Shown one piece after another: positions 27,005 to 36,013 of a stretch of 64,000 bases of DNA (position 1 is its first letter; each line of letters begins with the position of its first letter). The stretch is from Chloroflexus sp. Y-396-1. Its GTDB lineage: Bacteria; Chloroflexota; Chloroflexia; Chloroflexales; Chloroflexaceae. The stretch covers positions 1,268,636 to 1,332,635 of the forward strand of contig NZ_KI911784.1 of NCBI RefSeq assembly GCF_000516515.1. The letters run 5' to 3'. The position numbers were made by a program, and so were the translations under genes. The notes under the pieces were generated by a model that was not told where the DNA came from, did not search any database, and worked only from the letters and a program-made list of their open reading frames with translations.

Positions 27005-27742
27005 CTAGCGGAGTTCAAAGGTCACTTGCACCGACGCACTGTAGGTTTGCTGACCTGGTTGGATGGGCGGGGCTGCATTCCCTACAGCCGCACGGGCTTC
27101 AGCCATCATTGGGATCGGGATGGGGCTGGCCCCCAGATTTTCGGTGATAAACAAGACGCGACCCAACGATGTGCCACTGGCGCGGGCCATCTGCTCGGCC
27201 CGTGCACGAGCATTGGTGATGGCAGCTTCCCTGGCCTGGGCCAGTACACGCTCTGGATCACTAACTCCAAAGCTGATACCGTAGATTCGGTTAGCGCCAA
27301 CCTGTACCACACTATCGATCAGATTCCCAGCCTGCGCCAGATTGCGGATGGTTACCTGAACCGTGTTATTGACGGTATAACCGGTAATCTCACGTCCTTT
27401 CTCATCGTACACCGGGTAGATGTTGATCCCGGTGGTTTGAATGTCGCGGGCTTCAATGCCTAGCTGTCGAATCTGATCAATAATCGCCTGAGCCTGAGCA
27501 CTGTTCTGCGCCAACGCCTCCTGGGTCGTTGGCGCAGTCGTCTCTACACCTATCAAAACCGAGGCCATATCGGGTTCGACCTTCACTTCACCGGTGCCAA
27601 TCACCACGATCTGCGGCATATTGGCGACACCGGTTTGCGCGGTGACGGTTTGCCCCGGACGAAATAGACTCACTGCGGCCAGAGCTAGCACGGCGACAAG
27701 CGCCGTCAGTGCAAGAACGATTGAAAGTAGACGGTTTTCCAT
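27005..27742 (-). CDS. SIMPL (DUF541) domain protein, membrane-anchored or exported
   Basis: About 245 residues from the ATG at 27742. AAAGGAG lies eight bases upstream, so a longer TTG start at 27763 is rejected. The N-terminus is a hydrophobic segment (LLSIVLALTALVAVLALAAV), a signal anchor or signal peptide. The rest matches the SIMPL domain: PQIVVIGTGEVKVEPDMASV, DIQTTGINIYPVYD, YTVNNTVQVTIRNL and a NARARAEQMARASG helix. SIMPL proteins are periplasmic or surface proteins of unclear function with roles in stress and envelope integrity. The gene is a single unit. The nearest gene on the same strand, the MATE exporter, lies more than 600 bases upstream. Confidence 0.88.
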   Translation of the reverse strand: MENRLLSIVLALTALVAVLALAAVSLFRPGQTVTAQTGVANMPQIVVIGTGEVKVEPDMASVLIGVETTAPTTQEALAQNSAQAQAIIDQIRQLGIEARDIQTTGINIYPVYDEKGREITGYTVNNTVQVTIRNLAQAGNLIDSVVQVGANRIYGISFGVSDPERVLAQAREAAITNARARAEQMARASGTSLGRVLFITENLGASPIPIPMMAEARAAVGNAAPPIQPGQQTYSASVQVTFELR

Positions 27743-28350
27743 TACAGTAACTCCTTTAGTCAAAGGTCATTTGAAAGTCGCATACCAGAGACGTGTTTGC
27801 TGTAAGAATCGTTCCGTACAAGTACCTACCGTCAGGGCATGTTCCCAGCTCTCACTGAGTTCCTCATCTGACTTGACGGGATTGTTATTGATCCGATGCC
27901 AGACGATGACATCCCCCTATCGCGGATGGAGTCTGGCGTCACCATCGGGATCAATCGTCTCACCTGCATTAACGGGATCGGCGGGGTCGGACGGATGAGC
28001 AGGGTCGGCAGTAAGGGCGAAAAATGCTTCGCCCCTACCGCACCGTCCATCACCCTGCCCCGGCATCGCCGGAACCATCGCCCCGCTCCGGCGCTATTGC
28101 CGAATGGCCTGTAGAACGCCCATCGGCACTCGAACGTGTTGGGGCATTGGGAATAACCGTATACAGAAATGACACTACGACGAAACTGTATCCGACAATG
28201 GTTGGCGAGTCAGCGTATGCCTCACCTCGACACGATGGCGCCATGCCCCCTTTTAGCGTCTGAATCAACGACCTGGGCGGGTTGATTGGGCTCTGACGGC
28301 AAGGTAATGCGCTGGCCTGCATCTACGCTTGTGAGATTTTTAGATACCCT
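27743..28350. other. gap with imperfect inverted repeats
   Basis: About 600 bases without a supported gene. Short palindromes include GGGCGAAAAATGCTTCGCCC (28015-28034, a 7-bp stem). An imperfect long hairpin links ATTGATCCGATG (near 27890) with CATCGGGATCAAT (near 27941). Short open frames in this gap have no family signature. Confidence 0.6.
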
Positions 28351-29739
28351 CTACGAAATCGGCTGCCAGGAGGTTATACGCTGCTGCCACTTTCGCCAGA
28401 AAACGGCTGCCTCAAATGGGCCAACAATTAGGAAAGCTAGCCAGATACCCCACAATGCCGACACCCACCATAGCACGATGACGAGGGCTAAACCTACACA
28501 AATCCAAATCGCCGAGCCGCTAATCACGAGTGGCGAAAAAGTATCTCCTAGACCACGTAATGCGCCACCTAGAGCAAACGTCATAGCCCATGCTGGCTGT
28601 GTGAGGGCAACAATACGCACGGCTGCCGCACCTTCGGCAACCAACTGTGGATCGTTATTAAATATGCGCACCAGACCTTCGGCAAATATGACAAAGAGGA
28701 AGCCGAGTCCTCCCATCCAGATGATCGCCCAACGGAGAGCAATCTGTGCGACAGCACGGGCCTCGGCCAGACGCTGTGCACCAACGGCCTGTCCTACCAA
28801 TGCTGTTGCTGCCAATCCAAAGCCGATACCGGGTAAAAATGAAAGAGAGAGCACGTTGATCGCTACCCGATGCGCTGCCAGCGGTACCGTACCAAGCGTT
28901 GCTACTACTGGTGTCAGTGAGGCAATGGCGCCGATGATCAATACCTCTTCCACGGCGGCTGGCATTCCGATCCGTAAGATGTTGCGCAAAACTTCAATGC
29001 GCGGCCACCATAACCCAGATCCCCCAGCCCGTACACCATTGCGGCCACGCCACAGGATACCTGCCAGCAATATTGCCCCTATTAGACGTGCAATAACTGA
29101 CCCCCACGCACTGCCAACTGCTCCCATCGCCGGTAAGCCTGCCCAGCCGAAGATGAGTATTGCACTGGCAATCACGTTGATGACATTGGCAACGGCGGTA
29201 ATCAGCATTGGCGTGCGTGAATCACCAACACCACGCAGCACGCCGCCGATCAATAGCATCATTGTCAGGGTCGTAATGGTGCTCATCGTGACCGCCAGAT
29301 AATCGATACCAACCTGACTGACGTCAGGTGCTAAACCAAACAGTCCAATAAGTGTAGGCGTGAGCAGTAAACCGATTACCGTGATTGGCAGCCCGATTAA
29401 AATACTCCAGAACAGGCCCTGACGAGCCAGAGCGCCTGCCTCAATCAACCGTCCGGCGCCATACGCCTGCGCCACCAGGACAGCCACCCCAACGGATAAG
29501 GCACTGAGTGCGGCGGTGATAACATAGATCACCTGCAATGCTGCCCCAACCCCGGCTAGGGCCACGGCCCCTAGCGAGGCGACCAGGATCGTATCAGCCA
29601 CACCAAGCATCGTCTGGAGCAGGTTTTCACCGATAACCGGCCAGGCCAGTCGTAAAACCCGTTTTTCAAGTTGGGATCGCGACAGTGTTGGCTGAGTTAT
29701 TATTACTTGCGGTTCGGTCGAGACAGTTTCTGGCTGCAT
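28351..29739 (-). CDS. MATE family multidrug/Na+ antiporter
   Basis: The 462-residue protein has about twelve hydrophobic helices in two homologous halves. Features include RLAWPVIGENLLQTMLGVAD at the start of helix 1, GVGAALQVIY, and PLAAHRVAINVLSLSFLPG in the second half. These fit the NorM/DinF branch of the MATE family. Such transporters export drugs or metabolites in exchange for Na+ or H+. No regulator or partner is adjacent. The C-terminal end is close to the repeat-rich gap at 27743-28350. Confidence 0.88.
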   Translation of the reverse strand: MQPETVSTEPQVIITQPTLSRSQLEKRVLRLAWPVIGENLLQTMLGVADTILVASLGAVALAGVGAALQVIYVITAALSALSVGVAVLVAQAYGAGRLIEAGALARQGLFWSILIGLPITVIGLLLTPTLIGLFGLAPDVSQVGIDYLAVTMSTITTLTMMLLIGGVLRGVGDSRTPMLITAVANVINVIASAILIFGWAGLPAMGAVGSAWGSVIARLIGAILLAGILWRGRNGVRAGGSGLWWPRIEVLRNILRIGMPAAVEEVLIIGAIASLTPVVATLGTVPLAAHRVAINVLSLSFLPGIGFGLAATALVGQAVGAQRLAEARAVAQIALRWAIIWMGGLGFLFVIFAEGLVRIFNNDPQLVAEGAAAVRIVALTQPAWAMTFALGGALRGLGDTFSPLVISGSAIWICVGLALVIVLWWVSALWGIWLAFLIVGPFEAAVFWRKWQQRITSWQPIS

Positions 29740-30464
29740 TCTGCTAAGTGTTTGAAAAACTCTTTCTGACAGTGGTCTGCTCTTCTCCTCCTTTCATCAC
29801 TCCTTGCCGGAGTGGAAGGGAGCAGGGAAGGCGAGGAACACTGGCCGAGCTTTGCACCATTTCCCGCTGCTAGAACGTATGGTCAGCCCACAGCTCAGCT
29901 AGGATTCAGCTTACGCACCTCAAGAAGATACTGGCCGCTGATCTGAACTCCCAAGTAAGAGGGAGCATTGTGCAGATAAGTTCTAAGAGCGTGATCAAAA
30001 ACCCGGGCTTTTGCTAAGTCTCGACCATGACAGCGCCAGAATGGTCAGGGAAACAGTGGCGGGCAACGCATGCGTTTCCGCGACGCGCTGGAACAGGGTT
30101 GCAACGGTTTCAGCACCTGATCTGCGAAGCACGCCTGACGCTCCTCACCTTCCCCCTGGCCCCCTTCCTCTCCCTGTGTGAGAGAGGAAGGGGGAACGTG
30201 GGGCGCGGGGTGAACGTCGCTCACCCAACCCGTCACGTGCAGCGCCTGACGCTGCCCGCTCGGCAGCGGGAACGTGCGGCGGATGGAGGAACAGAATATT
30301 GGTCTCCCAACGCAGTGGTTGCCCGGGCACAGTACGTTCCCAATAAGAAATCCGGGTTTCTGATCACCCTCTAAGTATACCAGACATCGGCATTTCGGTG
30401 GATCGCACGCCAGGTAGGTTTCCCGTACAATGTAATGAAGATAGTGGTTGTCAAGGAGGATGGA
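29740..30464. other. gap containing a complete MITE-like element
   Basis: This gap holds the MITE-like element at 29984-30375 and the leader of the amidohydrolase gene. Open frames across the element are repeat translations. The 240 bases next to the MATE gene contain its presumed promoter but no clear consensus boxes. Confidence 0.7.
29984..30375 (+). mobile_element. MITE-like element, copy A, complete
   Basis: The left end reads CTAAGAGCGTGATCAAAAAC followed by CCGGG. The right end, on the minus strand, reads TTAGAGGGTGATCAGAAACC followed by CGG. The two match at about 24 of 28 positions, so they form terminal inverted repeats around 390 bp. The interior contains a CCTTCCTCTCC stem with its complement GGAAGGGGGAACG, and an inner hairpin built on CGCTGCCCGCTCGGCAGCG. 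No gene is encoded. Two other partial copies lie at 1889-2918 and 21250-21461. A target-site duplication was not clear. Confidence 0.65.
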
Positions 30465-32435
30465 ATGGAGCATGTTGACACTCTTCTCACCGGCGGCACC
30501 GTTGTGACGATGGATGCAGAGTGGCGAATTTTTGCCAACGGCGCTGTCGCGATCCGTGATGGTGTGATTGTAGCTGTGGGACCCGCAAGCGAACTGAACG
30601 AGCGTTACACCGCGACCGAGACGATTGATTGTCGTAATTGTGCGATTATTCCTGGCCTGATCAATGGCCACGCCCATGTCCCGATGAGTCTTTTGCGCGG
30701 TCTGGTTGCCGATCAACAACTTGATGTCTGGCTCTTCGGCTACATGTTTCCGGTAGAGAGTCAATTCGTTGATGCCGAGTTTAGCTTTACCGGTACGCTT
30801 TTGAGCTGCGCCGAGATGATCCGTGGCGGAACAACCACGTTCGTCGATATGTACTACTTCGAGGAAGAAGTAGCACGAGCAGCCGATCAGGCCGGAATGC
30901 GGGCAATCTGCGGGCAAACAGTGATGCGACTACCAACCCCCGATGCCGATTCGTTCGACGCCGGGATCGAGCGTGCCCGACGCTTCATGACCGAGTGGCG
31001 CGGCCATCCGCGCATTATCGCTACGGTCGCCCCGCATGCCCCCTATACCTGCACCGATGACATCTACCGACAGGCGGCTGCTCTTTGTGCCGAGTTTGGC
31101 GTTCCGCTGATTACCCATCTGTCTGAAACAGCACGGGAAGTCGAAGAGAGTATTCGCGACCGCGAAGTAACACCTATCCGTTACGCCAAACGAGTCGGTG
31201 CGTTTGATGTTCCGTGTATCGCCGCCCACTGCGTCCACGCAACCGAAGACGATCTGCGACTCTTGCGCGAAGCTCGTGCTGGCGCCGTGCCCTGCCCGAC
31301 CAGTAATCTCAAATTGGCCAGCGGTGTCGCTCCTTTCCGCCGTATGATCGAGACGGGTGTACGGGTTGGGCTCGGTACCGATGGACCGGCAAGCAATGAC
31401 GATCAGGATATGTTTACCGAGATTCAGTTGGCGGCGCTGCTCCCCAAGGGCCTCAGTGGCGATCCAACCGCCGTCCCGGCCCGTGAGGCATTCGCCCTCG
31501 CCACCTGCTGGGGGGCACGGGCCATTCATCTCGATCACCTGATCGGGTCGCTGGAAGTGGGCAAACGTGCCGATATTGTCGTAGTTGAACTGGATCGACT
31601 ACACAGCGCACCACGCTACACCTACGCCCCAGATGCAATCTATTCCCATCTCGTATACAGCAGTCGGGCCGCCGATGTCCGTGATGTGTTGGTAGATGGC
31701 AAACTGTTACTCCGCGATCGCCACTTACTGACCGTTGATGAGGACGAGATTATTGATCGCGCCCAGGCTATTGCTACGCGCATTAACGAATTCCTTGCAA
31801 CGCGCGAACGGAACCTACTCGCCAAGATTCTGGCCCTGGGTGGTGTCCAACAGGCCGAAATCTTTGAGATTCAGGTCAAAGCCCGTCTTGATCCAGGAGA
31901 GGTTGAACGGGTTCTAGCCCTTCTCAACCATCCGGCTATCACAGTGACCAAGACCAGCGAGCGGACGCAGTACGATACCTACTTTATCTTTGCCAATGGC
32001 GAGCGCATTCGGATCCGTGAAGATCATCGTACCGATCCAGGAGCACGACCGCAGCCCAAATACACGCTCACGCTGATGGCCGAAGCGCGCCGCTTCGATC
32101 ATCCTAAAGCAATGATGCTCTCACGCGCACGTTATACTGCTCCGGCAGACCACACTGTGCGCTTCTACCGCGAGTATTTTCAACCCGACCGCATTGAAGA
32201 GTTGGAAAAGCGACGACGACGCTGGCGTATCCTCTACCGTGATCATGATTTTGCGATCAACCTTGATACCCTGGTCGGTCAGGCTGATAGCGGGCAATTC
32301 CTCGAAATCAAGAGTCGGACCTGGAGCCGTCGCGATGCCGAGCAGCGGGCGCAGTTGATCAGCGAATTACTCGAATTGGCCGGCATCACCGATGATGCAC
32401 TGATATTGCAAGAGTATGTGGAGCTTGTATCATGA
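30465..32435 (+). CDS. MTA/SAH-deaminase-like amidohydrolase fused to a C-terminal CYTH-type domain
   Basis: About 656 residues from the ATG at 30465; AAGGAGG lies five bases upstream, so an earlier ATG at 30435 is less likely. Residues 1 to ~440 form an amidohydrolase with metal ligands in NGHAHVPMS, VAPHAPYTC, THLSETAREVEES, AAHCVH and LGTDGPASNDDQD. This is the pattern of 5-methylthioadenosine/S-adenosylhomocysteine deaminases. From ~475 to the end a second domain carries EIFEIQVKARL, RIRIRED and FLEIKSRTWSR, which fit the alternating charged strands of CYTH/triphosphate-tunnel enzymes. Fusion of the two is unusual. It overlaps coaE by four bases (ATGA), implying coupled translation. The domain assignment at the C-terminus is less sure. 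Confidence 0.75.
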   Translation: MEHVDTLLTGGTVVTMDAEWRIFANGAVAIRDGVIVAVGPASELNERYTATETIDCRNCAIIPGLINGHAHVPMSLLRGLVADQQLDVWLFGYMFPVESQFVDAEFSFTGTLLSCAEMIRGGTTTFVDMYYFEEEVARAADQAGMRAICGQTVMRLPTPDADSFDAGIERARRFMTEWRGHPRIIATVAPHAPYTCTDDIYRQAAALCAEFGVPLITHLSETAREVEESIRDREVTPIRYAKRVGAFDVPCIAAHCVHATEDDLRLLREARAGAVPCPTSNLKLASGVAPFRRMIETGVRVGLGTDGPASNDDQDMFTEIQLAALLPKGLSGDPTAVPAREAFALATCWGARAIHLDHLIGSLEVGKRADIVVVELDRLHSAPRYTYAPDAIYSHLVYSSRAADVRDVLVDGKLLLRDRHLLTVDEDEIIDRAQAIATRINEFLATRERNLLAKILALGGVQQAEIFEIQVKARLDPGEVERVLALLNHPAITVTKTSERTQYDTYFIFANGERIRIREDHRTDPGARPQPKYTLTLMAEARRFDHPKAMMLSRARYTAPADHTVRFYREYFQPDRIEELEKRRRRWRILYRDHDFAINLDTLVGQADSGQFLEIKSRTWSRRDAEQRAQLISELLELAGITDDALILQEYVELVS

Positions 32436-33088
32436 AACATCCTGGCATCTTCTTGATCGGTCTGACCGGAGGTATTGCCTGTGGTAAGAGTACGGTTCTG
32501 GCAATGCTGGCCGCACTAGGTGCGCGCACAATTGACGCCGATCGGGTCACACATCGCCTGCAACAGCCGGGCACACCGGTTTATCAGGCGATTGTCGAGG
32601 CTTTTGGGCCAAACATCTTGAGTACGCCCGGTGGAGCCATTGATCGTCGCAAGCTCGGTAATATCGTCTTCAACGATCCGGCGGCGCTCAAGCGGCTAGA
32701 GGCAATCATCCATCCTGCGGTACGGGCCGAGATCAGGCAGTTTCTGGCTGAAGTAGCGAACGCTGGTGGATACGCGACTCGTCTACGCCCGGTGGAGCGA
32801 CCGGTGGTGGTGATCGATGCGATTAAGCTCATCGAGTCGGGATGGGCCGACGAGTGCGATCAGGTGTGGGTCGTTACCTGCTCACCTGAACAGCAGATCG
32901 AGCGTTTGATGACGACTCGTGGCATGTCGCTGGCCGAGGCCCAGGCCCGTATCGCAGCTCAACCTCCTCAAGAAAGTCGGCTGAGTCGGGCCGATGTCAT
33001 CATCGACAATAGCGGTTCACAGGCCAATACCCGCGCCCAGGTTGAAGCGGCTTGGCAGCAGGCCCTGCTCGCCAGTCACGGGCGATAG
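32432..33088 (+). CDS. coaE: dephospho-CoA kinase
   Basis: The 218-residue kinase has the P-loop GLTGGIACGKSTVLAML at residues 7-23. The ARTIDADRVTHRL segment follows (DAD acceptor motif) with the typical GPNILSTPGGAIDRRKLGNIVF and WVVTCSPEQQIERLMTTRG. It adds phosphate to the 3'-hydroxyl of dephospho-CoA, the last step of coenzyme A synthesis. About 15 residues (a GGYATRLRPVERPVVVI loop) make it slightly longer than the usual ~200. It is co-translated with the upstream amidohydrolase and its last 13 bases overlap the 3' end of the convergent PBP gene. Confidence 0.93.
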   Translation: MKHPGIFLIGLTGGIACGKSTVLAMLAALGARTIDADRVTHRLQQPGTPVYQAIVEAFGPNILSTPGGAIDRRKLGNIVFNDPAALKRLEAIIHPAVRAEIRQFLAEVANAGGYATRLRPVERPVVVIDAIKLIESGWADECDQVWVVTCSPEQQIERLMTTRGMSLAEAQARIAAQPPQESRLSRADVIIDNSGSQANTRAQVEAAWQQALLASHGR

Positions 33089-35592
33089 GTAATGAGTCGG
33101 CGATCCTCGATCACGACACCATCGGCCAGCGTCACGCGCAACCGAATGGTGTAATCGCCTGCCAACCAGGAGCTGGCATTCCACATACCGAGTAATCCCT
33201 GTTCAACCGGCTGGCTGCTCTGCCCCAGCACTTGCCAGTCGGTTGGATCGGTGCCGCTCCCTACGTCGAGAATAAATGGGCCGCGGGCCGTGCCTTTGAT
33301 AAAGATCAACGTGTTCGTGATCACACTCTGCTCGCCAAGATCGAGCAATGCTACTGCACGCTCCGGTTCACGCGGCGGTGGGCAGTAGCTGGTCGGCGCA
33401 ACTTTCCCATTGCGCCGTGCCCATTCTGCAACTTCGGTCGGATACACCGGAAACGTCACCAGGCGCACCTCTTCTGGCGGTGTGTACGTTGTCGCCAAAC
33501 ACGAGCCATCACCACCCACTCGTACCGTTTGAAAGTCGAGTGCACTGACCGGGCCGCTCCCAACCACAAAGCGTTCAGTAATCACCTGCGGGCACTCAGG
33601 GGTAGGTGGGCCACCGGTTTCAACACACACAGGCTGCTCGACAATGCCCGTCGGTGGCACAAACGGCCTGGCTACCCGATTGGCGTGATACCGTAACATC
33701 AATTCACGCCAGATCAGACCAGCCCCGTTGGCGCCGGCCACTTCAGCCATTGGCTGATTATCATTATTCCCAACCCAAACCCCAATGATCACAGCATCGG
33801 TATAGCCAATCGCCCATGAATCGCGGTAATCGTTACTGGTTCCGGTCTTAACTGCTGCCGGAATACCCGGTAACTCCATCACATTATTGCGCCCAAACAC
33901 CGGCCAGCGTGCAGCATTATCGCTGAGCATATCACTGATCAGAAAGGCAATTTGCTCACTCTGCGGGCCAAGCAACGGCTTACCACGAGTCGGCTGCCAC
34001 GTTTCGAGCACCTCACCGCGACTGTTCGTCACTCGCAAGATAGCAACCGGACGCACCTGACGGCCACCAGCCCGCAAACCGGCATACGCACCGGTCAATT
34101 CGAGCAACCGCACCTCATTACTACCGAGCGCCATCGCCAATCCATAGCGAGCGGGATCGGTAAACGAAGTCACGCCGAACTGCGTCATCAGATCAACAAA
34201 TGCTTCAATCCCAACAAATTCCAGTGCCCTTACTGCCGGAATATTGAGCGAATTTGCCAGCGCCAGCCGTAACCGTACCGGCCCTCGAAAACGACCATCA
34301 TAATTGCGCGGCTCATACACAACACCGTTTATTTGCCAGCGCGAAGGAATATCCCACAATATGGTTGCCGGTGTCCAACCACGCTGCAACGCAGCCGCGT
34401 AGATAAACGGCTTCAGGGTCGAACCGGGTTGACGCAAGGCAAGAGTGACATTCACTTGTCCGTCAGGCGCGTTATAGTCAACACTCCCCACCATCGCCAG
34501 AATCTGCCCATCGGGCGACAGCATGATCACGCCAGCGTTATTTGCTTTCCGTTCGCGCAAAGCAGCCACCTGCTCGGCAGCCACTTGCTCGGCCTGCATC
34601 TGCCACGCCGGGTCAAGCGTGGTAATCACCTGCAACCCACCACGATTGACCATCTCCTCGCCGAAGCGCTGGACGAGCAGGTCGTGGACGTAAAAGACAA
34701 AATGTGGCGCTCTGATCGTTACCGTTGGTCTCACCAGCCGGATCGGTTCAGCGAAGATCGCATCGGCTTCGGCAGCACTGATCATTCCAACCTCGACCAT
34801 CCGGTTCAACACGATACGCTGGCGGGCACGAGCCAGCGGCAGATTTTCAAACGGATTGTAAACAGAAGGAGATTGCGGCAAACCGGCGAGAAGCGTTGCT
34901 TCACCACGACTCAATTCCCAGACATGTTTCCCAAAATAACGACGTGCTGCTGCCTCGACCCCATACGCCTGCGCACCGTAGTACACCTCGTTGAGATAGA
35001 GCGATAAAATCTGGTCTTTACTGTACTCTTGCCCAACACGAATAGCCAGAATTGCCTCACGAATTTTACGCTCAATCGTTTGCTGTTGGGCTTCTTCAGG
35101 AGTCAACAAAATTGTCCGCACCAACTGCATCGTAATCGTACTCGCCCCTGAAACCGTCTCGCCGGCAGTCAGATTTTGCCAGAAAGCGCGGATGACACTT
35201 GGGAGATCAACCCCTGGGTTGGTGTAGAAATTCGCATCTTCAACGGCTACTGTTGCATCGCGCAATATCTGAGGAATCCGGTCAAGCGCTACTGGAACAC
35301 GCACCCCCGGCCCGATAACTTCGTAGAGCAGCGTGATCCCATCACGAGCATAGATCCGCGTATTCTCGAAGCTGCGGTGCTGGTCGATCAGTTCTGGCGG
35401 TGGGAGATCGCGACCGTAGTAAAAGTACAGTCCGATCACCCCGATCAAGCTGCACAATACAAGGACAAGCACGACAAACAGCAGCCGATTCAACCAGCGC
35501 CCGACAAACGTTAGGCCGCGCATAAGCCATGGGGTTGGTGGCGGAGACCGCCGACGAAAACGGGGTAACGGTGGACGAGGCCGACGTGCCAT
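33076..35592 (-). CDS. bifunctional class A penicillin-binding protein (PBP1A-like)
   Basis: The 838-residue protein begins with a Pro/Arg-rich cytoplasmic tail, then one membrane helix (RLLFVVLVLVLCSLIGVIGL). The glycosyltransferase family 51 domain follows with the catalytic Glu in TVAVEDANFYTNPG and the QLVRTILLTPEE segment. The transpeptidase domain has the active Ser in RQPGSTLKPFIYA (SxxK), SLNIPA (SxN) and VKTGTSNDYRDSW (KTG). A beta-rich C-terminal region of about 150 residues ends the protein. It polymerises glycan strands and cross-links peptides on the outer face of the membrane. Convergent overlap with coaE is 13 bases. Confidence 0.95.
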   Translation of the reverse strand: MARRPRPPLPRFRRRSPPPTPWLMRGLTFVGRWLNRLLFVVLVLVLCSLIGVIGLYFYYGRDLPPPELIDQHRSFENTRIYARDGITLLYEVIGPGVRVPVALDRIPQILRDATVAVEDANFYTNPGVDLPSVIRAFWQNLTAGETVSGASTITMQLVRTILLTPEEAQQQTIERKIREAILAIRVGQEYSKDQILSLYLNEVYYGAQAYGVEAAARRYFGKHVWELSRGEATLLAGLPQSPSVYNPFENLPLARARQRIVLNRMVEVGMISAAEADAIFAEPIRLVRPTVTIRAPHFVFYVHDLLVQRFGEEMVNRGGLQVITTLDPAWQMQAEQVAAEQVAALRERKANNAGVIMLSPDGQILAMVGSVDYNAPDGQVNVTLALRQPGSTLKPFIYAAALQRGWTPATILWDIPSRWQINGVVYEPRNYDGRFRGPVRLRLALANSLNIPAVRALEFVGIEAFVDLMTQFGVTSFTDPARYGLAMALGSNEVRLLELTGAYAGLRAGGRQVRPVAILRVTNSRGEVLETWQPTRGKPLLGPQSEQIAFLISDMLSDNAARWPVFGRNNVMELPGIPAAVKTGTSNDYRDSWAIGYTDAVIIGVWVGNNDNQPMAEVAGANGAGLIWRELMLRYHANRVARPFVPPTGIVEQPVCVETGGPPTPECPQVITERFVVGSGPVSALDFQTVRVGGDGSCLATTYTPPEEVRLVTFPVYPTEVAEWARRNGKVAPTSYCPPPREPERAVALLDLGEQSVITNTLIFIKGTARGPFILDVGSGTDPTDWQVLGQSSQPVEQGLLGMWNASSWLAGDYTIRLRVTLADGVVIEDRRLITYRP

Positions 35593-36013
35593 GGTTGATG
35601 CACCTGTGATATGCAGCCAAATCTATCGTACAGGGCGACTGTTGCGAACGATCGCCCTGTATATACTATAGCGTGGTTTGGTGAATTGTAATTAAATTAG
35701 TCGCTGTTTAACAGGTGTATAATAGTCGTTGTTTCAGCGTTAGCAGCGCTGCTAAATGGCATGTTGATATGTGTTGCTAACCTTAGAAGGTTTAGTATAA
35801 GCTAGCGTTTCACTTGTACAGTATGCACTTACTAAGAGCAGGACCCAACAGACATCGCGATCCTAATGCCCTAATGCCAGGCGGAGATAACGCTTTCAGT
35901 TCGACAAGAGAAGTATCGTACCAATTTGGTATGTGTTGCGAAATATTATCAGGGTAATTTATATAACCATACTCTGTCGCGTGCATGATAATTCGGCATA
36001 ACAAAGTATAATC
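35593..36013. other. AT-richer gap between PBP and RHS genes
   Basis: About 420 bases. A 10-bp perfect hairpin lies at 35629-35661. The rest is AT-rich like the RHS gene it follows. A 64-codon minus-strand frame (35810-36004) begins just after the RHS stop, but has no recognisable content and is not called. Confidence 0.6.
35629..35661. terminator. perfect 10-bp hairpin upstream of the PBP gene
   Basis: TACAGGGCGA (35629-35638) pairs perfectly with TCGCCCTGTA (35652-35661) across a 13-base loop. It lies 37 bases upstream of the PBP start, so it could end transcription arriving from the RHS gene, or control the PBP leader. There is no T tract on either strand. Confidence 0.4.

Noticed and set aside
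27832..28322. Overlapping short frames between the SIMPL and MATE genes
   Set aside because: No family match, and the region carries imperfect palindromes typical of noncoding DNA.
30027..30374. 115-codon frame within the MITE-like element
   Set aside because: Translation of repeat DNA; the same sequence occurs in other copies with broken frames.
35810..36004. 64-codon frame just downstream of RHS as an immunity gene
   Set aside because: Short, no ribosome-binding site, no recognisable content; composition reflects the AT-rich gap.
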